64,000 nt of DNA from Neodontobutis hainanensis (GCA_024349245.1 JALDNG010000024.1:7319501-7383500); one strand, 5' to 3'. Numbered from the stretch's first letter, positions 44,238-56,781 are shown. The notes: generated from the letters alone by a model not told the origin. Numbers and translations: made by a program.

Positions 44238-44370
44238 CCCTGCGACTAACTGGCCACTGTCCAGGGTGTACCCCGCCTCAGGCCCAAAGCTGCTGGGATA
44301 GGCTCCAGTCACCAGCGAGCCCTAACGGGACAAAGCGGTAGAAAATGAAAAAAAAAAAAAAAAAAAAATG
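44238..44370 (+). mobile_element. 5'-truncated S1 SINE with target duplication
   Basis: Only the last 110 bp plus an A run. The 13-bp repeat aattaaaagcatg at 44225-44237 and 44371-44383 marks a young LINE-driven insertion. Confidence 0.9.
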
Positions 44371-45628
44371 AATTAAAAGCATGTGGCAAAAATGATTTAG
44401 TTTTACAGGTCTGTATTTTTCCCAGATCAGGAAACAAATGTGTAATCCTAAAACTTTTTACTTTTTACTTCATATGTTTTTTAGTAGCATTACATGTTTG
44501 TTTTTAGAATTGTATGTTTCCACAATGTTTGTGGAACTTTATTTGTGTGAAGAGTCTGTCATGAGAACTGGAGCCAGTGTTACATGCAGCAGGTGAGTCT
44601 GCGCTGCTGCGGACTCCCTCTGGAGGGTCTTATTACCCACTCCCCCTCAGCACTCACCGGTTTCAGATGGTCCTTAGTATGGTGGGTCTCTCGTGGGAAA
44701 GTCTAGCTGACAGCAGTGTACAAAGTAAATATAGTGTTAAAAATGACATTTACAAACAAACCTAAATACGCAGAGCCTGCAGTTACACATGAATCAGTGC
44801 AGCATTTCATAATGTAACTACAAGTGTGTGAGTCCATTTGTTTAATTTGTATATTTTCTTTAAATGGTGTAATCTCATGATGGCTGTTTCAAGACAACAC
44901 TAAATAATACATTGGTGCAGGTCAAGTTGAAAAAGCACAGGAAACCACCACAAAGAGAAGTGCAAAGCTGAACAGCACAAAGTGAAACCATGAAGCTGCT
45001 GAGTTTTCTGAAGTCCTTCATTTGAACTGTTGATACCTTAAAATTGATTACATTTTATTGGTTTGGTTTGAAGACAAATTAGATTATTATTAGTGATTTC
45101 TCAAACATTAACATGCTTATTATTACATTCAGTGGTATTATGTGCAAAGGAAGTCTCAGAAAGTGATTTTTTTATGCATTACACAAAGATGTTTCTTTTA
45201 ATGCTTCTTTGGAGTATCCTGTACAGCTCAAATACCAAACCTATAGTGGAAACAGGTCAGGTGTTAAGTTCACTTAAGAGGTTTACAAACAATATTAAAT
45301 TAATAAATTCATTAAATTAATTCATAAATGTCTTAAACCATCCTGTGTTACAAAAAAAATGAAAATGAATTATCTGGAACTTTAGAAGACGGTTTTCCAA
45401 TTGAGGCTTTGAGTCAATCAAAGATTGATATTGAGAATAAACACTCAAACCATAGCCTGGCCAGCCAGACCCATTAACTCTCTTTACCATCCAGATAAGG
45501 CCTGACCAAACATCAATCAATGTGTTTCTCAGATTTCATTTGTCCAAAGGCAGTTAATTCTGTGTCTGTTGCTATGGTTCAACTCTATAGGCTACTACAA
45601 CATTTTTACTAAGCACCTACTCATAGCA

Positions 45629-46015
45629 TGGGTGCACGTGGCAGAGTGGTTAGCACTCCTGCCTTACAGCAAGAAGGTCGTGAGTTCAAAACCCGGCCAA
45701 CTCACACATTCTCGGCCGACTCCGCTCTTTCTGTGAGGAGCCTGCATGTCCTCCACGTGTTACCGTGGGTTCTCTCCGGGTACTCCGGCTTCCTCCCACT
45801 GTCCAAACACATGCATGTATAGGTTAATTGGCAACTCTAAAAGTGTCCCTAGAGAATGAATGTGAGAGTGAATTTGTCTTTAAATGTCAGCCCTGCAACT
45901 AACTGGCCACTGTCCAGGGTGTACCCCGCCTCAGGCCCAAAGCTGCTGGGATAGGCTCCAGTCACCTGCGACCCCTAACGGGACAAAGCGGTAGAAAAAG
46001 AAAAAAAATATATTG
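45629..46015 (+). mobile_element. Full-length S1 SINE with target duplication
   Basis: tRNA-like head gcacgtggcagagtggttag, complete body, tail gacccctaacgggacaaagc and an A-rich end. Flanked by acctactcatagca (45615-45628) and acctaatcatagca (46016-46029), 13 of 14 alike. Confidence 0.9.
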
Positions 46016-46344
46016 ACCTAATCATAGCACAATAGCTGGGTGTGCTGTGTTAAATTGTGATAGCTGTCATGTTACATAAAATCCAATGTTTACAAAAACA
46101 CTTAGAATGCTGCTGTTCCAGGGACTGCAGAGGGAGGTTAGCTGTAGCTAAATCTGGTGTAAAGCATCTTTCGTTTTGTTAGATTAATGTATTTGTAACC
46201 TGTCAAATAAATAACAAACGGAACTTAACTAAGCATGAACCAACTCACTGCCAAGAGTTTAAACTATTAGTATCTGACTTTCACAAAGAACACTTTGTTT
46301 GAAGACAATCACAAGACAAAGATAATTATCTGACAGCATCAGTT

Positions 46345-46502
46345 GTACCTCTCTGTAAAATGGAACGTGTCATAAACAACCACAGAGCTAAATGTTCCAC
46401 TCAAGTAGCCAATCACAGTCTTTCTTCCTTTAACAGAAAGACCCGGGCTGCTTATAACTTGGTGACAGACCATCTTGGCGCGACATAAGGTCATTGCCAC
46501 AA
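46345..46502 (+). promoter_or_regulatory. Conserved promoter block of gene E
   Basis: AACCACAG at 46377, CCAAT at 46410, cttataac at 46451, gcgcgacata at 46478-46487. Confidence 0.6.
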
Positions 46503-48769
46503 ATGGATGGGAAGATGTTTTTTCTCATTGTTTTATCAGGTAATGTTTAGAGACTTATAATTAACCTTTGACTGTGTTGCTAAACGTTAATGTACAATTG
46601 TGTAACTGTTTTTCAGGATTTACTGCTTTTGGTCCATGGGTCTCTGGATCAGTGTTAGAAGTGTTGGTGAGACCAGGAGACAACATCACTCTCCACTGTG
46701 ACTGTCCAGGATCAGTTGGATTCTACACAGTGTGGTACCGTAATTGTTCTCACCTAAACCAACCAACACTGGTTCTTCAAACAAAGGACAGACCCTTGCC
46801 TCGTTTTAGTTTTGTCAAGAACACCTCCTCTAACTCCTATGACCTGATCATTACTAACATCACTGAATCTGATGAAGGCTTCTACTTTTGTGGAACTGAG
46901 ACGATCAGAGTTGAAGATCAAAAATGCATTGTTGAAAAACCTGTGTTTACGTTTGGAAATGCCACAACAAGAATACTACTCAGTAAGTATGTCTCATCTG
47001 AAATATGTAATGATGCATGTAACAATCATACGTCCTTTATAATAAATACACATTAATAATCAACACATTAGTTAAGTTTTAGCAAATAATTAAACTTTTA
47101 CAAAGCATTACTCCTACATTAATAATCCAGGTTAAAAAATATACTTGTTTTAATCCCATTCGTGGTCGCGGGGGTGACTAGAGCCTATCTTTAGGCTTGA
47201 TGCAGGGTACACTCTGGACAGTGGCCAGTTAGTCGCAGTGCTAACATTTAGGCATAGACAGTAACAACCACATCTCACATTAATTCACTCGGGACACTTA
47301 AGAGTTGACAATTCCTATACATACATATCTTTTGGCGGTGGGAGGAACCCGGCGTACCTGGAGTGAACAAACAGGCTCCTCACAGAAAGGCCGGAGTTGG
47401 CCAAGGGTGTTCGAGTCTGTCGGGGTTTAACTCATAACCTTCTTGCTGTGAGGATAGTGCTATTCATTGTTCATTATAACCTTTTGCATATGGATCTATC
47501 TCTAGGATGTATTAGATGTATTATGATGGACAAATTATTTTCCACCAATATAAAATATAGTCTTCAGCTTGCAGTAGCTTCATAACATTGTGTTACATTG
47601 AGTTTAGAAGATTAATATAAGAACCCATTTCCTCTTTAGTTTCAGACAAAGCCAAAGCAGCAGGACCTCCCTCATGTCCAGATGAAAACACTGAGGGTGT
47701 GAGACAAGGTGAGTTAATGTAGGCAGTTAAATTTTAAATTTAAAACCTGATCAGCAGTTTTTAAATGGTTTTCTTCTTAACATTGGCAACAATAGCTATT
47801 ATTTTTAGCAAATAATAATAAAGATCAGAATTAAAATTGAGTTTATTTGTCATGTTAATGGTACAGTAAACACTATAAACACTATAGAATACAAAGCAAA
47901 TCAGTGTTATATATCAGTCAGTGCAGGCTATAAACCAGCCGGGTAACAAAGTGAAAATAGTGATAAATAAACTAGACTGTTAAAAATGTTATTATAAATA
48001 AATACATTTGAAATGTATATTGCTGAAAATATACAGAACACCGAGATGATTTGCACCTAGGGCCTAGAATTTTGTGCTACACCCCTGCAAAGTGTACATA
48101 GAATTTTTGGAATAACAAACCATCCAACATCATGTCAATATAACAAAAAAAAAGATTCGGCATAAAAATATAAATAAATGGAAATGCAGCCATTTGCGAT
48201 TTAGAAATGGCATGTGCTCAGTTGTTTTGCAATTGCAATTATTTGCACAGCTCTAATAATGAAAACACTTTTTGTGACTCTAGACTCCCGTAAGCCGAAG
48301 GACCCGACAGACTGTGGTGTTTGTTGGACACTGCTGTTTTCTTTGTGCACAGCTATGGCTCTTCTTTCCACTCTGCTCTCTGTGTTTTTGCTTTATTTCA
48401 TTTGTCACAAGAAGGGTAAATGAAACAATGACAATTTTAGACATGTTTTATTTAATTTATTACATTTTTCTGTGTGTTTGGTTAAAGTATTTTTATTTTA
48501 CAGATATAAACAGAGCTGAGGCCAGAGTTCAGATGAGACAGAATAAGGTAACAACAATATTTGTCATTTGTCCATTCACCAGTGAATAAGAAGCTTAACT
48601 CTTAAATCAGTGCTATGTCATAACATGATTTGCAATTTTCATATTTAAGGTTGAAGACGTGTGTTACGTTGCTTTAGAAATTCGTCAAACATCACAAAGA
48701 CCAAAGAAGAAGACACCACCCCAGACTTCTGACTTTAGCACATACTCAGCCGTCAAAACCTCCAGATAA
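46503..48769 (+). CDS. Ig V-domain inhibitory receptor with two ITIMs (gene E)
   Basis: Exons 46503-46539, 46617-46982, optional 47646-47708, 48284-48415, 48504-48547, 48650-48769; 232 residues, or 253 with the stalk exon. Like B it has a shortened C'-C'' stretch (LVLQTKDRPLPRFSF), but the junction differs from B, so the two shortenings look independent. The CDR3-like part TIRVEDQKCIVEKPV has an additional cysteine not found in any other copy. Tail: VCYVALEIRQ, linker ending QNK rather than QNE or QKE, and STYSAVKTSR; both ITIMs fit. The membrane segment has CTAMALL for CPAMALL. An S1 SINE lies in intron 2, ahead of the optional exon. Confidence 0.87.
47156..47455 (-). mobile_element. S1 SINE in intron 2 of gene E
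   Basis: Minus-strand tail cccattcgtggtcgcggggg (47156), body with tctggacagtggccagttag, head near 47440 (ataaccttcttgctgtgagg). Degenerate, at a different site from the intron SINE of gene C. Confidence 0.75.
47646..47708 (+). other. Candidate alternative stalk exon of gene E (63 nt)
   Basis: Same position, length and phase as in B and C. Encodes NKAKAAGPPSCPDENTEGVR plus Q; it ends in G instead of T before the donor, so the join to exon 3 gives D. Confidence 0.65.
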
Positions 48770-49060
48770 AGAAGTGCACCATTTTCAGTGCTGGGTTGTA
48801 AAGTCAAGAAATGTAATTTTACAGGACTCACTGGAGTCTTGACTGTCTATAACTATGCACTCAAATTTGTTAATATTTAATATCTACAATGTGCCTTGTG
48901 CTTTTTGCTTATTACAGCCTGTAGCATACAGAAAAAAGTCTGATTTTTTTTTTGCTGTAGTTTGTACAGAGCTGAATTTAGTAAATCATTTTTATTTAAT
49001 CCATATTGATTGATTGTTGTCACTGAGTAACCTAAATGAAAAATACTATTGTTGTAAATT
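48770..49060 (+). other. 3' flank of gene E, no gene seen
   Basis: Short flank that leaves the pattern of the other units after about 48810, ending at the LINE target site agtctgctactgcc (49061-49074). Confidence 0.5.
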
Positions 49061-49074
49061 AGTCTGCTACTGCC

Positions 49075-51856
49075 CTCCTTGAACAGAAACTTTATTGTGG
49101 TGGAGGGGTTTGAGTGCCCGAATGATCCTAGGAGCTACGTTGTAGGGGGCTATATGCCCCTGGTAGGGCATAACAAGGCAAACAGGTCCTAGGTGACAGG
49201 CCAGACAAAGAGCAGTTAAAAACCCCTTATGGATAGAAGAATATTAAAGACTGTAACGTTGCCCGGTATGGCGCAACCAGGGCCCCACCCTGGAGCCAGG
49301 CCCGAGTTTGGGGCTCGTATGCGAGCGCCTGGTGGCCGGGTCTTTCCCCACGGGGCCCGACCTCCCGTGGGCCCACCACCTGCGGGAGGAACCGTAAGGG
49401 GCCGGTGCAAAGTGGATTGTGGAGTACTTGAAGGCGGAGGCCTCGACGACCCAATCCCCGGACACGGAATCTGGCGCTAGGGACATTGAATGTCACCTCG
49501 CTGGCGGGGAAGGAGCCTGAGCTTGTGCGGGAGGTTGAGCGATACCGACTAGAGATAGTCGGGCTCACCTCCACGCACAGCTTGGGCTCTGAAACCCAAA
49601 TCCTCGAGAGAGGCTGGACTCTCCACTACTCTGGAGTTGCCTACGGTGAGAGGCAGCGGGCTGGTGTGGGCTTGCTCATAGCCCCTCAGCTCAGCTGCCA
49701 TGTCTTGGTGTTAGTACCCAGCCTTCTTGGTGTCTCTGGGAGGGGGTACTGGAAAGTGCTCCGACCGGGGACTCATTCGTTCTACTTGGGGACTTTAACG
49801 CTCACGTGGGCGGCAACAGTCATACCTGGAGGGGCGTAATTGGGAGGAACGGCCCACCGGATCTGAAACCGAGTGGTGTTCTGTTATTGGACTTCTGTGC
49901 TAGTAACAGTTTGTCCATAACGAACACCATGTTCAAGCATAAGCGTGTCCACCAGTGCACGTGACACCAGGACACCCTAGGCCGGAGATTGATGATCGAC
50001 TTTGTAGTTGTTTCATCTGACCTCCGGCCGTATGTTTTGGACACTCAGATGAAGAGAGGGGCGGTCAACTGATCACCACCTGGTGGTGAGTTGGATCTGA
50101 TGGCGGGGGAGAGAGCTGGACAGACTTGGCAGGCCCAAACGTACTGTGAGGGTCTGTTGGGAACGGTTGGCCGAGCCCCCTGTCAGAGAGATCTTTAACT
50201 CCCACCTCCGGCAGAGCTTTGACCAGATCCTGAGGAAGGTTGGAGACATTGAGTCCGAGTGGACCATGTTCTCCACCTCCATTGTAAAACTCGGGTCTGG
50301 GAGGAGTTTGGTGAGGCCATGGAAAAGGACTATCGGTCGGTCTCGAAGAAATTCTGGCAAACCCTCCGGCACCTCAGGAGGGATACTTCGAGGATCTCCT
50401 CAACCCCACCGACACGTCTTCCACTGAGGAAGCAGAGGCCGAAGGCTCGGAGGTGGACTCGTCCATCACCCAGGCCAAAGTCACTGAGGTAGATGGGAAG
50501 CTCCTCAGTGGCAAGGCACCGGGGGTGGATGAGATACGCCCTGAGTACCTCAAGTCTCTGGATGTTGTAGGGCTGTCTTGGTTGACACGCCTCTGCAACA
50601 TCGATTGGCAGTCTTGGACAGTACCTCTAGACTGGCAGACCGGGGTGGTGGTCCCTCTTTTCAAGAAGGGGGACCAGAGGGTGTGTTCCAACTACAGAGG
50701 GATCACACTCCTCAGCCTCCCCGGGAAAGTCTATGCCAGGGTACTGGAGAGGAGAATGCAGCCGATAGTCGAACCTCAGATCCAGGAGGAACAATGCGGT
50801 TTTCGTCCCGGTCGTGGAACACTGGATCAGCTCTATACCCTCTCCAGGGTGCTGGAGGGTTTATGGGAGTTTGCCCAACCAGTCCACATGTGTTTTGTGG
50901 ATCTGGAAAAGGCATTCGACTGTGTCCCTCGTGGTGCCCTGTGGGGGGTGCTCTGGGAGTATGGGGTTCGGGGCCCTTTGCTAAGGGCTATCCTTAGCAA
51001 AGGAGCAGGAGCTTGGTTTGCATTGCCGGCAGTGGCAGTAAGTCAGTCCTGTTCCCAGTGCATGTTGGACTCCGGCAGAGCTGCCCTTTGTCACAGGTCC
51101 GGTTCATTATCTTTATGGACAGGATTTCTAGGCACAGGCAGGGGCCGGAGGGAGTCTGGTTTGGGGACCACAGGATCTCGTCTCTGCTTTTTGCAGATGA
51201 TGTTGTCCTGTTGGCTCCATCAAGCCAGGACCTTCAGTGTGCACTGGGACGGTTTGCAGCCAAGTGTGAAGCGGCTGGGATGAGGATCAGCACCTCCAAG
51301 TCTGAGACCATGGTTCTCAGTCGGAAAAGGGTGGCTTGTCCCCTTCAGGTTGGTGGAGACCTGCTGCCTCAAGTGGAGTTCAAGTATCTTGGGGTCTTGT
51401 TCACGAGTGAAAGAAGGAGGGAGCATGAGATTGACAGAAGGATCGGGGCAGCTTCTGCTTTGATGCGGTAGATGTACCGGTCTGTTGTGGTGAAGAAGGA
51501 GCTGAGCTGTAAGGCAAAGCTCTTGATTTACTGGTCAATCTGCTTTGGGTCATGACTGAAAGAACAAGATCCCGGATACAAGCAGCCGAAATGAGCTTTC
51601 TCTGCAGGGTGGCGGGGTGCTCCCTTAGAGATAGGGTGAGGAGCTCGGTCACTCGGGAGGAGCTCAAAGTAGAGCCGCTGCTTCCACATCGAGAGGAGCC
51701 AGCTGAGGTGGCTATGTCTCTCGCCTGGCCTGGGAACACCTCGGTATCCCTCTGGAAGAGCTGGAGGAAGTGTCTGGGGAGAGGGAAGTCTGGCTGTCTC
51801 TGCTTAGACTGCTGCCCCCGCAATCCGGACCCGGATAAGCGGTAGAAGATGGATGG
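49075..51856 (+). mobile_element. RTE/Rex-like LINE, near full length, inactive
   Basis: Starts with a typical 5' lead (gtggtggaggggtttgagtg), then endonuclease pieces (MNVTSLAGKEPELVREVERY at 49486, ERQRAGVGLLIAPQLS), then a gap, then RT in two overlapping frames: 50453-51283 (GKAPGVDEIRPEYLKSL, NYRGITLLSLPGKVY, CGFRPGRGTLDQLYTL, VDLEKAFDCVPRG) and 51013-51471 (SSLLFADDVVLLAPSS with catalytic FADD intact, MRISTSKSE). The C-terminal part at 51552-51845 has SLRDRVRSSVT. Frameshifts and loss of much of the endonuclease make it dead. The 3' end is ggataagcggtagaagatgg. The target duplication agtctgctactgcc / agtctgctaatgcc (49061-49074, 51857-51870) matches at 13 of 14 bases. Clade name is from memory of fish elements. 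Confidence 0.88.
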
Positions 51857-51879
51857 AGTCTGCTAATGCCAGTCTTACA

Positions 51880-52370
51880 GAGTGGGCTGACTTTTAAATT
51901 GTACCTCTCTAAATCTATTGTTACAAAATCTATTTGTAAGGATACTTTTGACAAAAACTACATAGCGACAATTGGAGTTGACTTTGAGATGGAGCGTTTT
52001 GAGGTGCTTGGTGTTGCTTTTAGCTTACAGCTGTGGGAGACTGCAGGCCAAGAATAGTTCAAGTGCATTGCTTATACTACAAAGCTGCCCAGGTTTTATT
52101 AATTGTGTTTGATTTAAATGATGTAGTATCATTGGGTCATACAAGGCATTGGCTGGAAGATGCCTGAAAAGAAAACAACCCCACCAGTGTTCTTTTTGTA
52201 CTCTTTTTTGTTGGAACAAAGAAAGACCTCAGTTTACTAGCCCAATATTTTCTCAAATTGAACAAGTTGCCCTCAAAGTTGTACAGGGTATTAGTGCTGA
52301 ACATTGGGCTGTTTCATCACTAATAGGGGAAAATGTTTATTTAAAACAGACTCTGCCTAGGCTGCAGTAA
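51880..52370 (+). pseudogene. Intronless Rab34/Rab36-like GTPase pseudogene
   Basis: An open part encodes CKDTFDKNYIATIGVDFEME then RFEVLGVAFSLQLWETAGQE (51925-52054), the switch I to switch II region of Rab34/Rab36 (usual DTAGQE is ETAGQE here). Beyond a stop at 52055-52057 the match continues in shifting frames: FKCIA, VLLIVFDLNDVVSLGHTRHW, VGTKKDL and EHWAVSSLIGENV (about 52300-52335). The family's introns are absent, so this is a processed copy. The P-loop region is not recognisable. It sits directly 3' of the RTE-like LINE, whose target duplication shows the LINE inserted beside it. Rab34 and Rab36 cannot be told apart from this piece. Confidence 0.8.
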
Positions 52371-53041
52371 AAAGGTTTAGCAGAGAGAAAGTAATTGATT
52401 CAGTTATGTCATAAATGCATAAATTCATCATGAAAAACAGAGGGAATATGTTGTACAACTCTAGCTTAGGTCAATGCCCAATGTCATTTTTTTCTCTTTT
52501 TCTCTCTTGCCTTGTTTCTGGTTGTTAATATTTAATTGTGATCTCAAAACAGCAATGACAGAAACATGCTTCTGACATTGATCTCACATCTGAATACTTC
52601 TCAGTATATACATTACATTTTACACGTACACAAGACCTTAATGCTTGTAATTAAGATGATCAAATGGTTAAGCGCTTGTTAAGCAGAGATCAGTGGATTG
52701 TACAACTGATTGATTGCATGAAATTGAAAGAGATTACCCTACGATAAATTTCATGATCTCTTACACATAGCACAAACACATACAAGGTCTGCTGTGGTTG
52801 AACAAGCTGTTGACGTCTGAGATGTGGATGGACACTGTTGTGGTCTGTGTAGGGCCTGATCCCACCTTGTTGCTATAGAGGAACTTGAGCTGTCAGCAAA
52901 CCTCATCATGTTAAATCATTCACAAACACAAAAATAGCCACAGTTTTCCTTTGCAGTCTGTCCACTACTTCAGGATTATAGAGGATTATAGACTATGTGC
53001 AGCTATAGCTATACTTACATTCAATCTACAGCACTTGATTG
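52371..53041 (+). repeat. Border segment of the duplication unit
   Basis: Collinear with 29520-30180 and 43430-43620 (gaacaagctgttgacgtctg at 52799). No gene seen. Confidence 0.65.
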
Positions 53042-53639
53042 CAGAGATAGGACCAAGTCACACATGTGCAAGTCACCTTCAGCTCTCAAGTAAGTCCCAA
53101 GTATTTTTTTCTTGGGCAAATCAAGTCCTGTAGTAGATCAAATCAAGTCCAAGTCAAGTCACCTTATTATTGTAATTTTACCTGCAGAATCTGATCATAA
53201 TAAAGTGAAAAGACAAGAGATAAGTAACTGTCAGTTAATTACAATAATTTGCTCACAAAAACTATTCTGGTTGCTTCTTACAATAATTGTAGAACCACTG
53301 TAGTGAGATGGGCTTTGTAACAACCTTTTTAGTGCCTTTTATGGGTTTTGAGAGAGGAAAACACATTGATGTCAATGAAGGCCTGTCTGAGCCATCAGAA
53401 TTCAACAAAACTATCTTCATCTGTGTCTGAAGATAAAGGAGGTCTTACAGGTGTCGAACAACATGAGGGTAAGTAATTAATGACAGAACTTTTAACCAAC
53501 CCTTTAACATTATAGAATTGAGTCATTTGTCTGTGTGTGTGTTCAAGTGGCAAACCTAGGAAAATTAGGTTAGCTAAGTCTCGTACCACTCAAATCAAGG
53601 GAGGTGCGCTATCCAGTGGGGGTCCTTAGGCAAGACCCT

Positions 53640-56600
53640 TCACGCTACTGCCTACCTCATAAAAATGATGAGAGACAATAAATGCTATGAGAAGCCGGAT
53701 CAGACGGCGACCGGCAAAACAAAGTCTGCGTCAGATGTTGGGGAACCAGAGCAACTTGATGACAAATGGGCTACTGGAACAAGAACAACAACAGGAACAA
53801 GAACAACACGAAGATGGGCGAGATGCAATAACAAGGCTCTGTTGGAATGCTACTACTCCAGTAACCCCAGTCAGAGGGGTTACATGAAGAGGATGTGGGA
53901 TGAATGGTTACTTCGAAACCCACAGTCCACGCTTACATCGAAGCAACTAGTAGCTCAGTGTTCCAACATCCACAAGCGGCAACTGCTATCACAACTTGAG
54001 ATTGACGAGATACAACACAAATGCTACGGCAAAGGGGAGCCAGAATGAAAGGTCAGAGGGGAGCCAACGGGGGCTCCCCAACCAGAGATTGGGTACGAAG
54101 CCCCAACAAGTGCAATAACGTTGAACCAGGCAGCGACTGACCTGAAAGACAAGATCATGGCAAGGATGAATGAAAGGCAACCCCAACGCCAACTACAACG
54201 GCTAAGTGAAGTACCATCAGAAAGTCTCCTAGAAGATGTGAATGCAGCATTGAGTGCGATCCATACCACAACCATCACTGAAACCAATGAGCTGATATAC
54301 ACCTCAGCAGCAGTGATCCTCGAGATGCTTGGCTATAAGAGCAACCATGAGAAACAGTACCCACCATGGAAACAAAGGCTGGAGGCTAAAATCAAGAATG
54401 CACGGAGAGAAGTGATCCAACTGACAGAGGCCAAAAGAGGTGCAATGAGAAAACAAGTACCCAATAGGTACAACCAGATGCCAATACCTGAAGCACTTGA
54501 AATTGCCAAACAAAGGCTCCAAGCCTTGGCCAGCCACCTAAAGAGGTACACAAGAGAGAATGAAGCCAGAAGAATAAACCGCCTGTTCGCAACTCAACCT
54601 GCGAAAGTGTACGCTCAGTGGCAGGGTAAAAATAACAGCAGAGCCGACCCACCAAGGCTGGAAACTGAACAATACTGGAAAAGTATATGGGAGAGGGAGG
54701 CATCACAAAACAGCAATGCACAGTGGCTTGTGGCTCTGAGAGAGGACCACAGCAACCTCCCTGAACAGAATCCAGTTACCATCACAGCGGCAGACATCCA
54801 AGAAAGAGTCTCAGGTATGAAAAACTGGACAGCACCGGGCCCTGACAGGATTCACACCTACTGGTTAAAGAAGTTCATTGCAGCACAAACATGGATCAAT
54901 ACATGAGCAAAGCACAGAAGGGCATCGGCAAAGAAACCAGAGGAGCCAAACACCAACTCCTGGTTGACAGAACAGTCACCCAAGACTGCAGAACCCGACA
55001 CACCAACCTGTGCACTGCCTCGATTGATTACAAGAAAGCATATGACTCAATGCCACACACATGGATCACTGAATGCTTGGAGATGTACAACATCAACAGG
55101 ACTCTAAGACACTTCATTGCAAACTCGATGAGGCTATGGAAAACCACCCTTGAGGCCAATGGTAAGCCACTTGCACAAGTATCCATCAAATGTGGCATAT
55201 ACCAAGGAGATGCTCTGTCCCCACTGCTGTTCTGCATAGGTCTGAACCCCCTCAGCAAAATAATCAACAAGACTGGCTATGGATACCAACTCAGGAATGG
55301 GGCCACCATCAGTCACCTCCTCTACATGGATGACATCAAGCTATACACTAAGAGCGAGTGGGACATCGACTCACTGATCTACACCACCAGGATCTACAGC
55401 TCTGACATTGGGATGTCATTCGGGCTTGAGAAGTGTAGTCGAATGGTGACAAAGAGAGGGAAGGTAGTCCACACAGAAGGGGTCTCACTACCAGAAGGAA
55501 AAATAGCAGACATTGAGGATGGTTACAAGTACCTTGGAATACCACAGGCAAATGGCAACCTTGAAGAGGTAACAAGGAAAACAGCAACTGCCAAATACCT
55601 CCAACGAGTAAGGCAAGTCCTAAGAAGTCAGCTCAATGGCAAGAACAAGGCACGGGCAAAAAACAGCTAGGCCCTGCAGGAATAATAAGGTGGCCAAAGG
55701 AAGAGATACAGACCACAGACGTTAGGACACAAAAGCTCCTCACCATGCATGGAGGGTTCCATCCCAAATCCAGCACCCTGAGACTGTACGCTAGCCGTAA
55801 GGAAGGTGGCCGTGGACTAGTGAGTGTGAAAGCCACTATCCAGGATGAAACATCCAAGATCCACAAGTACATCAAAGATAAGGCCCCAACAGATGACGTG
55901 CTTAGTGAATGTCTCAGGCAATGGGGAACAGCAGAAGAGGAGCTGGAGGAGGGACCATCATGGGAGGACAAACCCCTACATGGGATGTACCACCGGAACA
56001 TAACTGAAGTGACAGATATCAAGAAATCCTACCAATGGCTAGAACGGGCCGGACTGAAGGACAGCACAGAGGCACTCATCATGGCTGCACAGGAACCAGC
56101 CCTGAGCACCAGAGCAATAGAGGCCCAGATCTACCACACCAGACAAGACCCAAGGTGTAGGCTGTGCAAACAGGCCCCTGAGACAAACCAACACTTAACT
56201 GCAGGGTGTAAGATGCTGGCAGGGAAAGCATACATGGAACGCCATAACCAAGGTCTAAGTGGGAAACACCTCCAAAGGTGGTAGAGACTGACCGAGCCAA
56301 TATCCTGTGGGACTTCCAGATTCAGAATGGTAATGGCGAACCAACCAGACATTGTGGTGGTGGACAAACAGCAGAGAAAAGCCGTTGTGGTTGATGTGGC
56401 AATACCAAGTGATTGCAACATCAGGAAAAAGGAACATGAGAAACTAGAGAAATACCAAGGGCTCAGAGAAGAGCTAGAAAAGACTTGGAAGGTGAAGGCG
56501 ACAGTGGTGCCTGTGGTCATCGGAGCACTCGGGGCAGTGACCCCCAAACTGGAAGAGTGGCTACAGCAGATCCCTGGAAGAACACCAGACATCTCAATCC

Positions 56601-56718
56601 AGAAAAGTGCAGTACTAGGAACAGCAAAGATACTGCTCAGAACCCTCAAGCTCCCAGGCCTCTGGTAGAGGACCCGTGCTGGAAGGATGAGACCACCCGC
56701 GGAGGATGAAGGACAAAG

Positions 56719-56722
<4 letters not shown>
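53640..56722 (+). mobile_element. R4/Dong/Rex6-type LINE with restriction-like endonuclease, inactive
   Basis: Pieces in order: 53665-54048, a Myb-like N-terminal region (ECYYSSNPSQRGYMKRMWDE); 54121-54906, pre-RT region ending MKNWTAPGPDRIHTYWLKKF; 54891-55670, RT with DYKKAYDSMPHTWI, CGIYQGDALSPLLFCIGLNP and an intact SHLLYMDDIKLY; 55745-56284, thumb and zinc-knuckle region (CRLCKQAPETNQHLTAGCK); 56327-56668, restriction-like endonuclease with QPDIVVVDKQQRKAVVVDVA. A deletion at about 54885-54900 joins the KKF segment directly to MDQYMSKAQKGIG, removing early RT motifs. The 3' end abuts a (TA)n run. The REL endonuclease separates this from the APE-type LINEs elsewhere in the window. Confidence 0.85.

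Positions 56723-56779
<57 letters not shown>
56723..56779. repeat. (TA)n microsatellite at the LINE 3' end
   Basis: About 28 TA repeats right after the LINE's ggacaaagttt end. Confidence 0.97.

Positions 56780-56781
<2 letters not shown>

Larger units (their letters stand above)
43429..46344 (+). repeat. Duplicated upstream flank of gene E, with two SINEs
   Basis: Collinear with 29970-31700 and 38270-40060. It has the empty site aacctatagtggaaacaggt (about 45238) of the hAT element that sits in the F unit at 57969. A region at 43930-44220, rich in c and t with gctctcctttttcagactcg, is not seen in the other units and may be another insertion. No gene seen. Confidence 0.65.
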
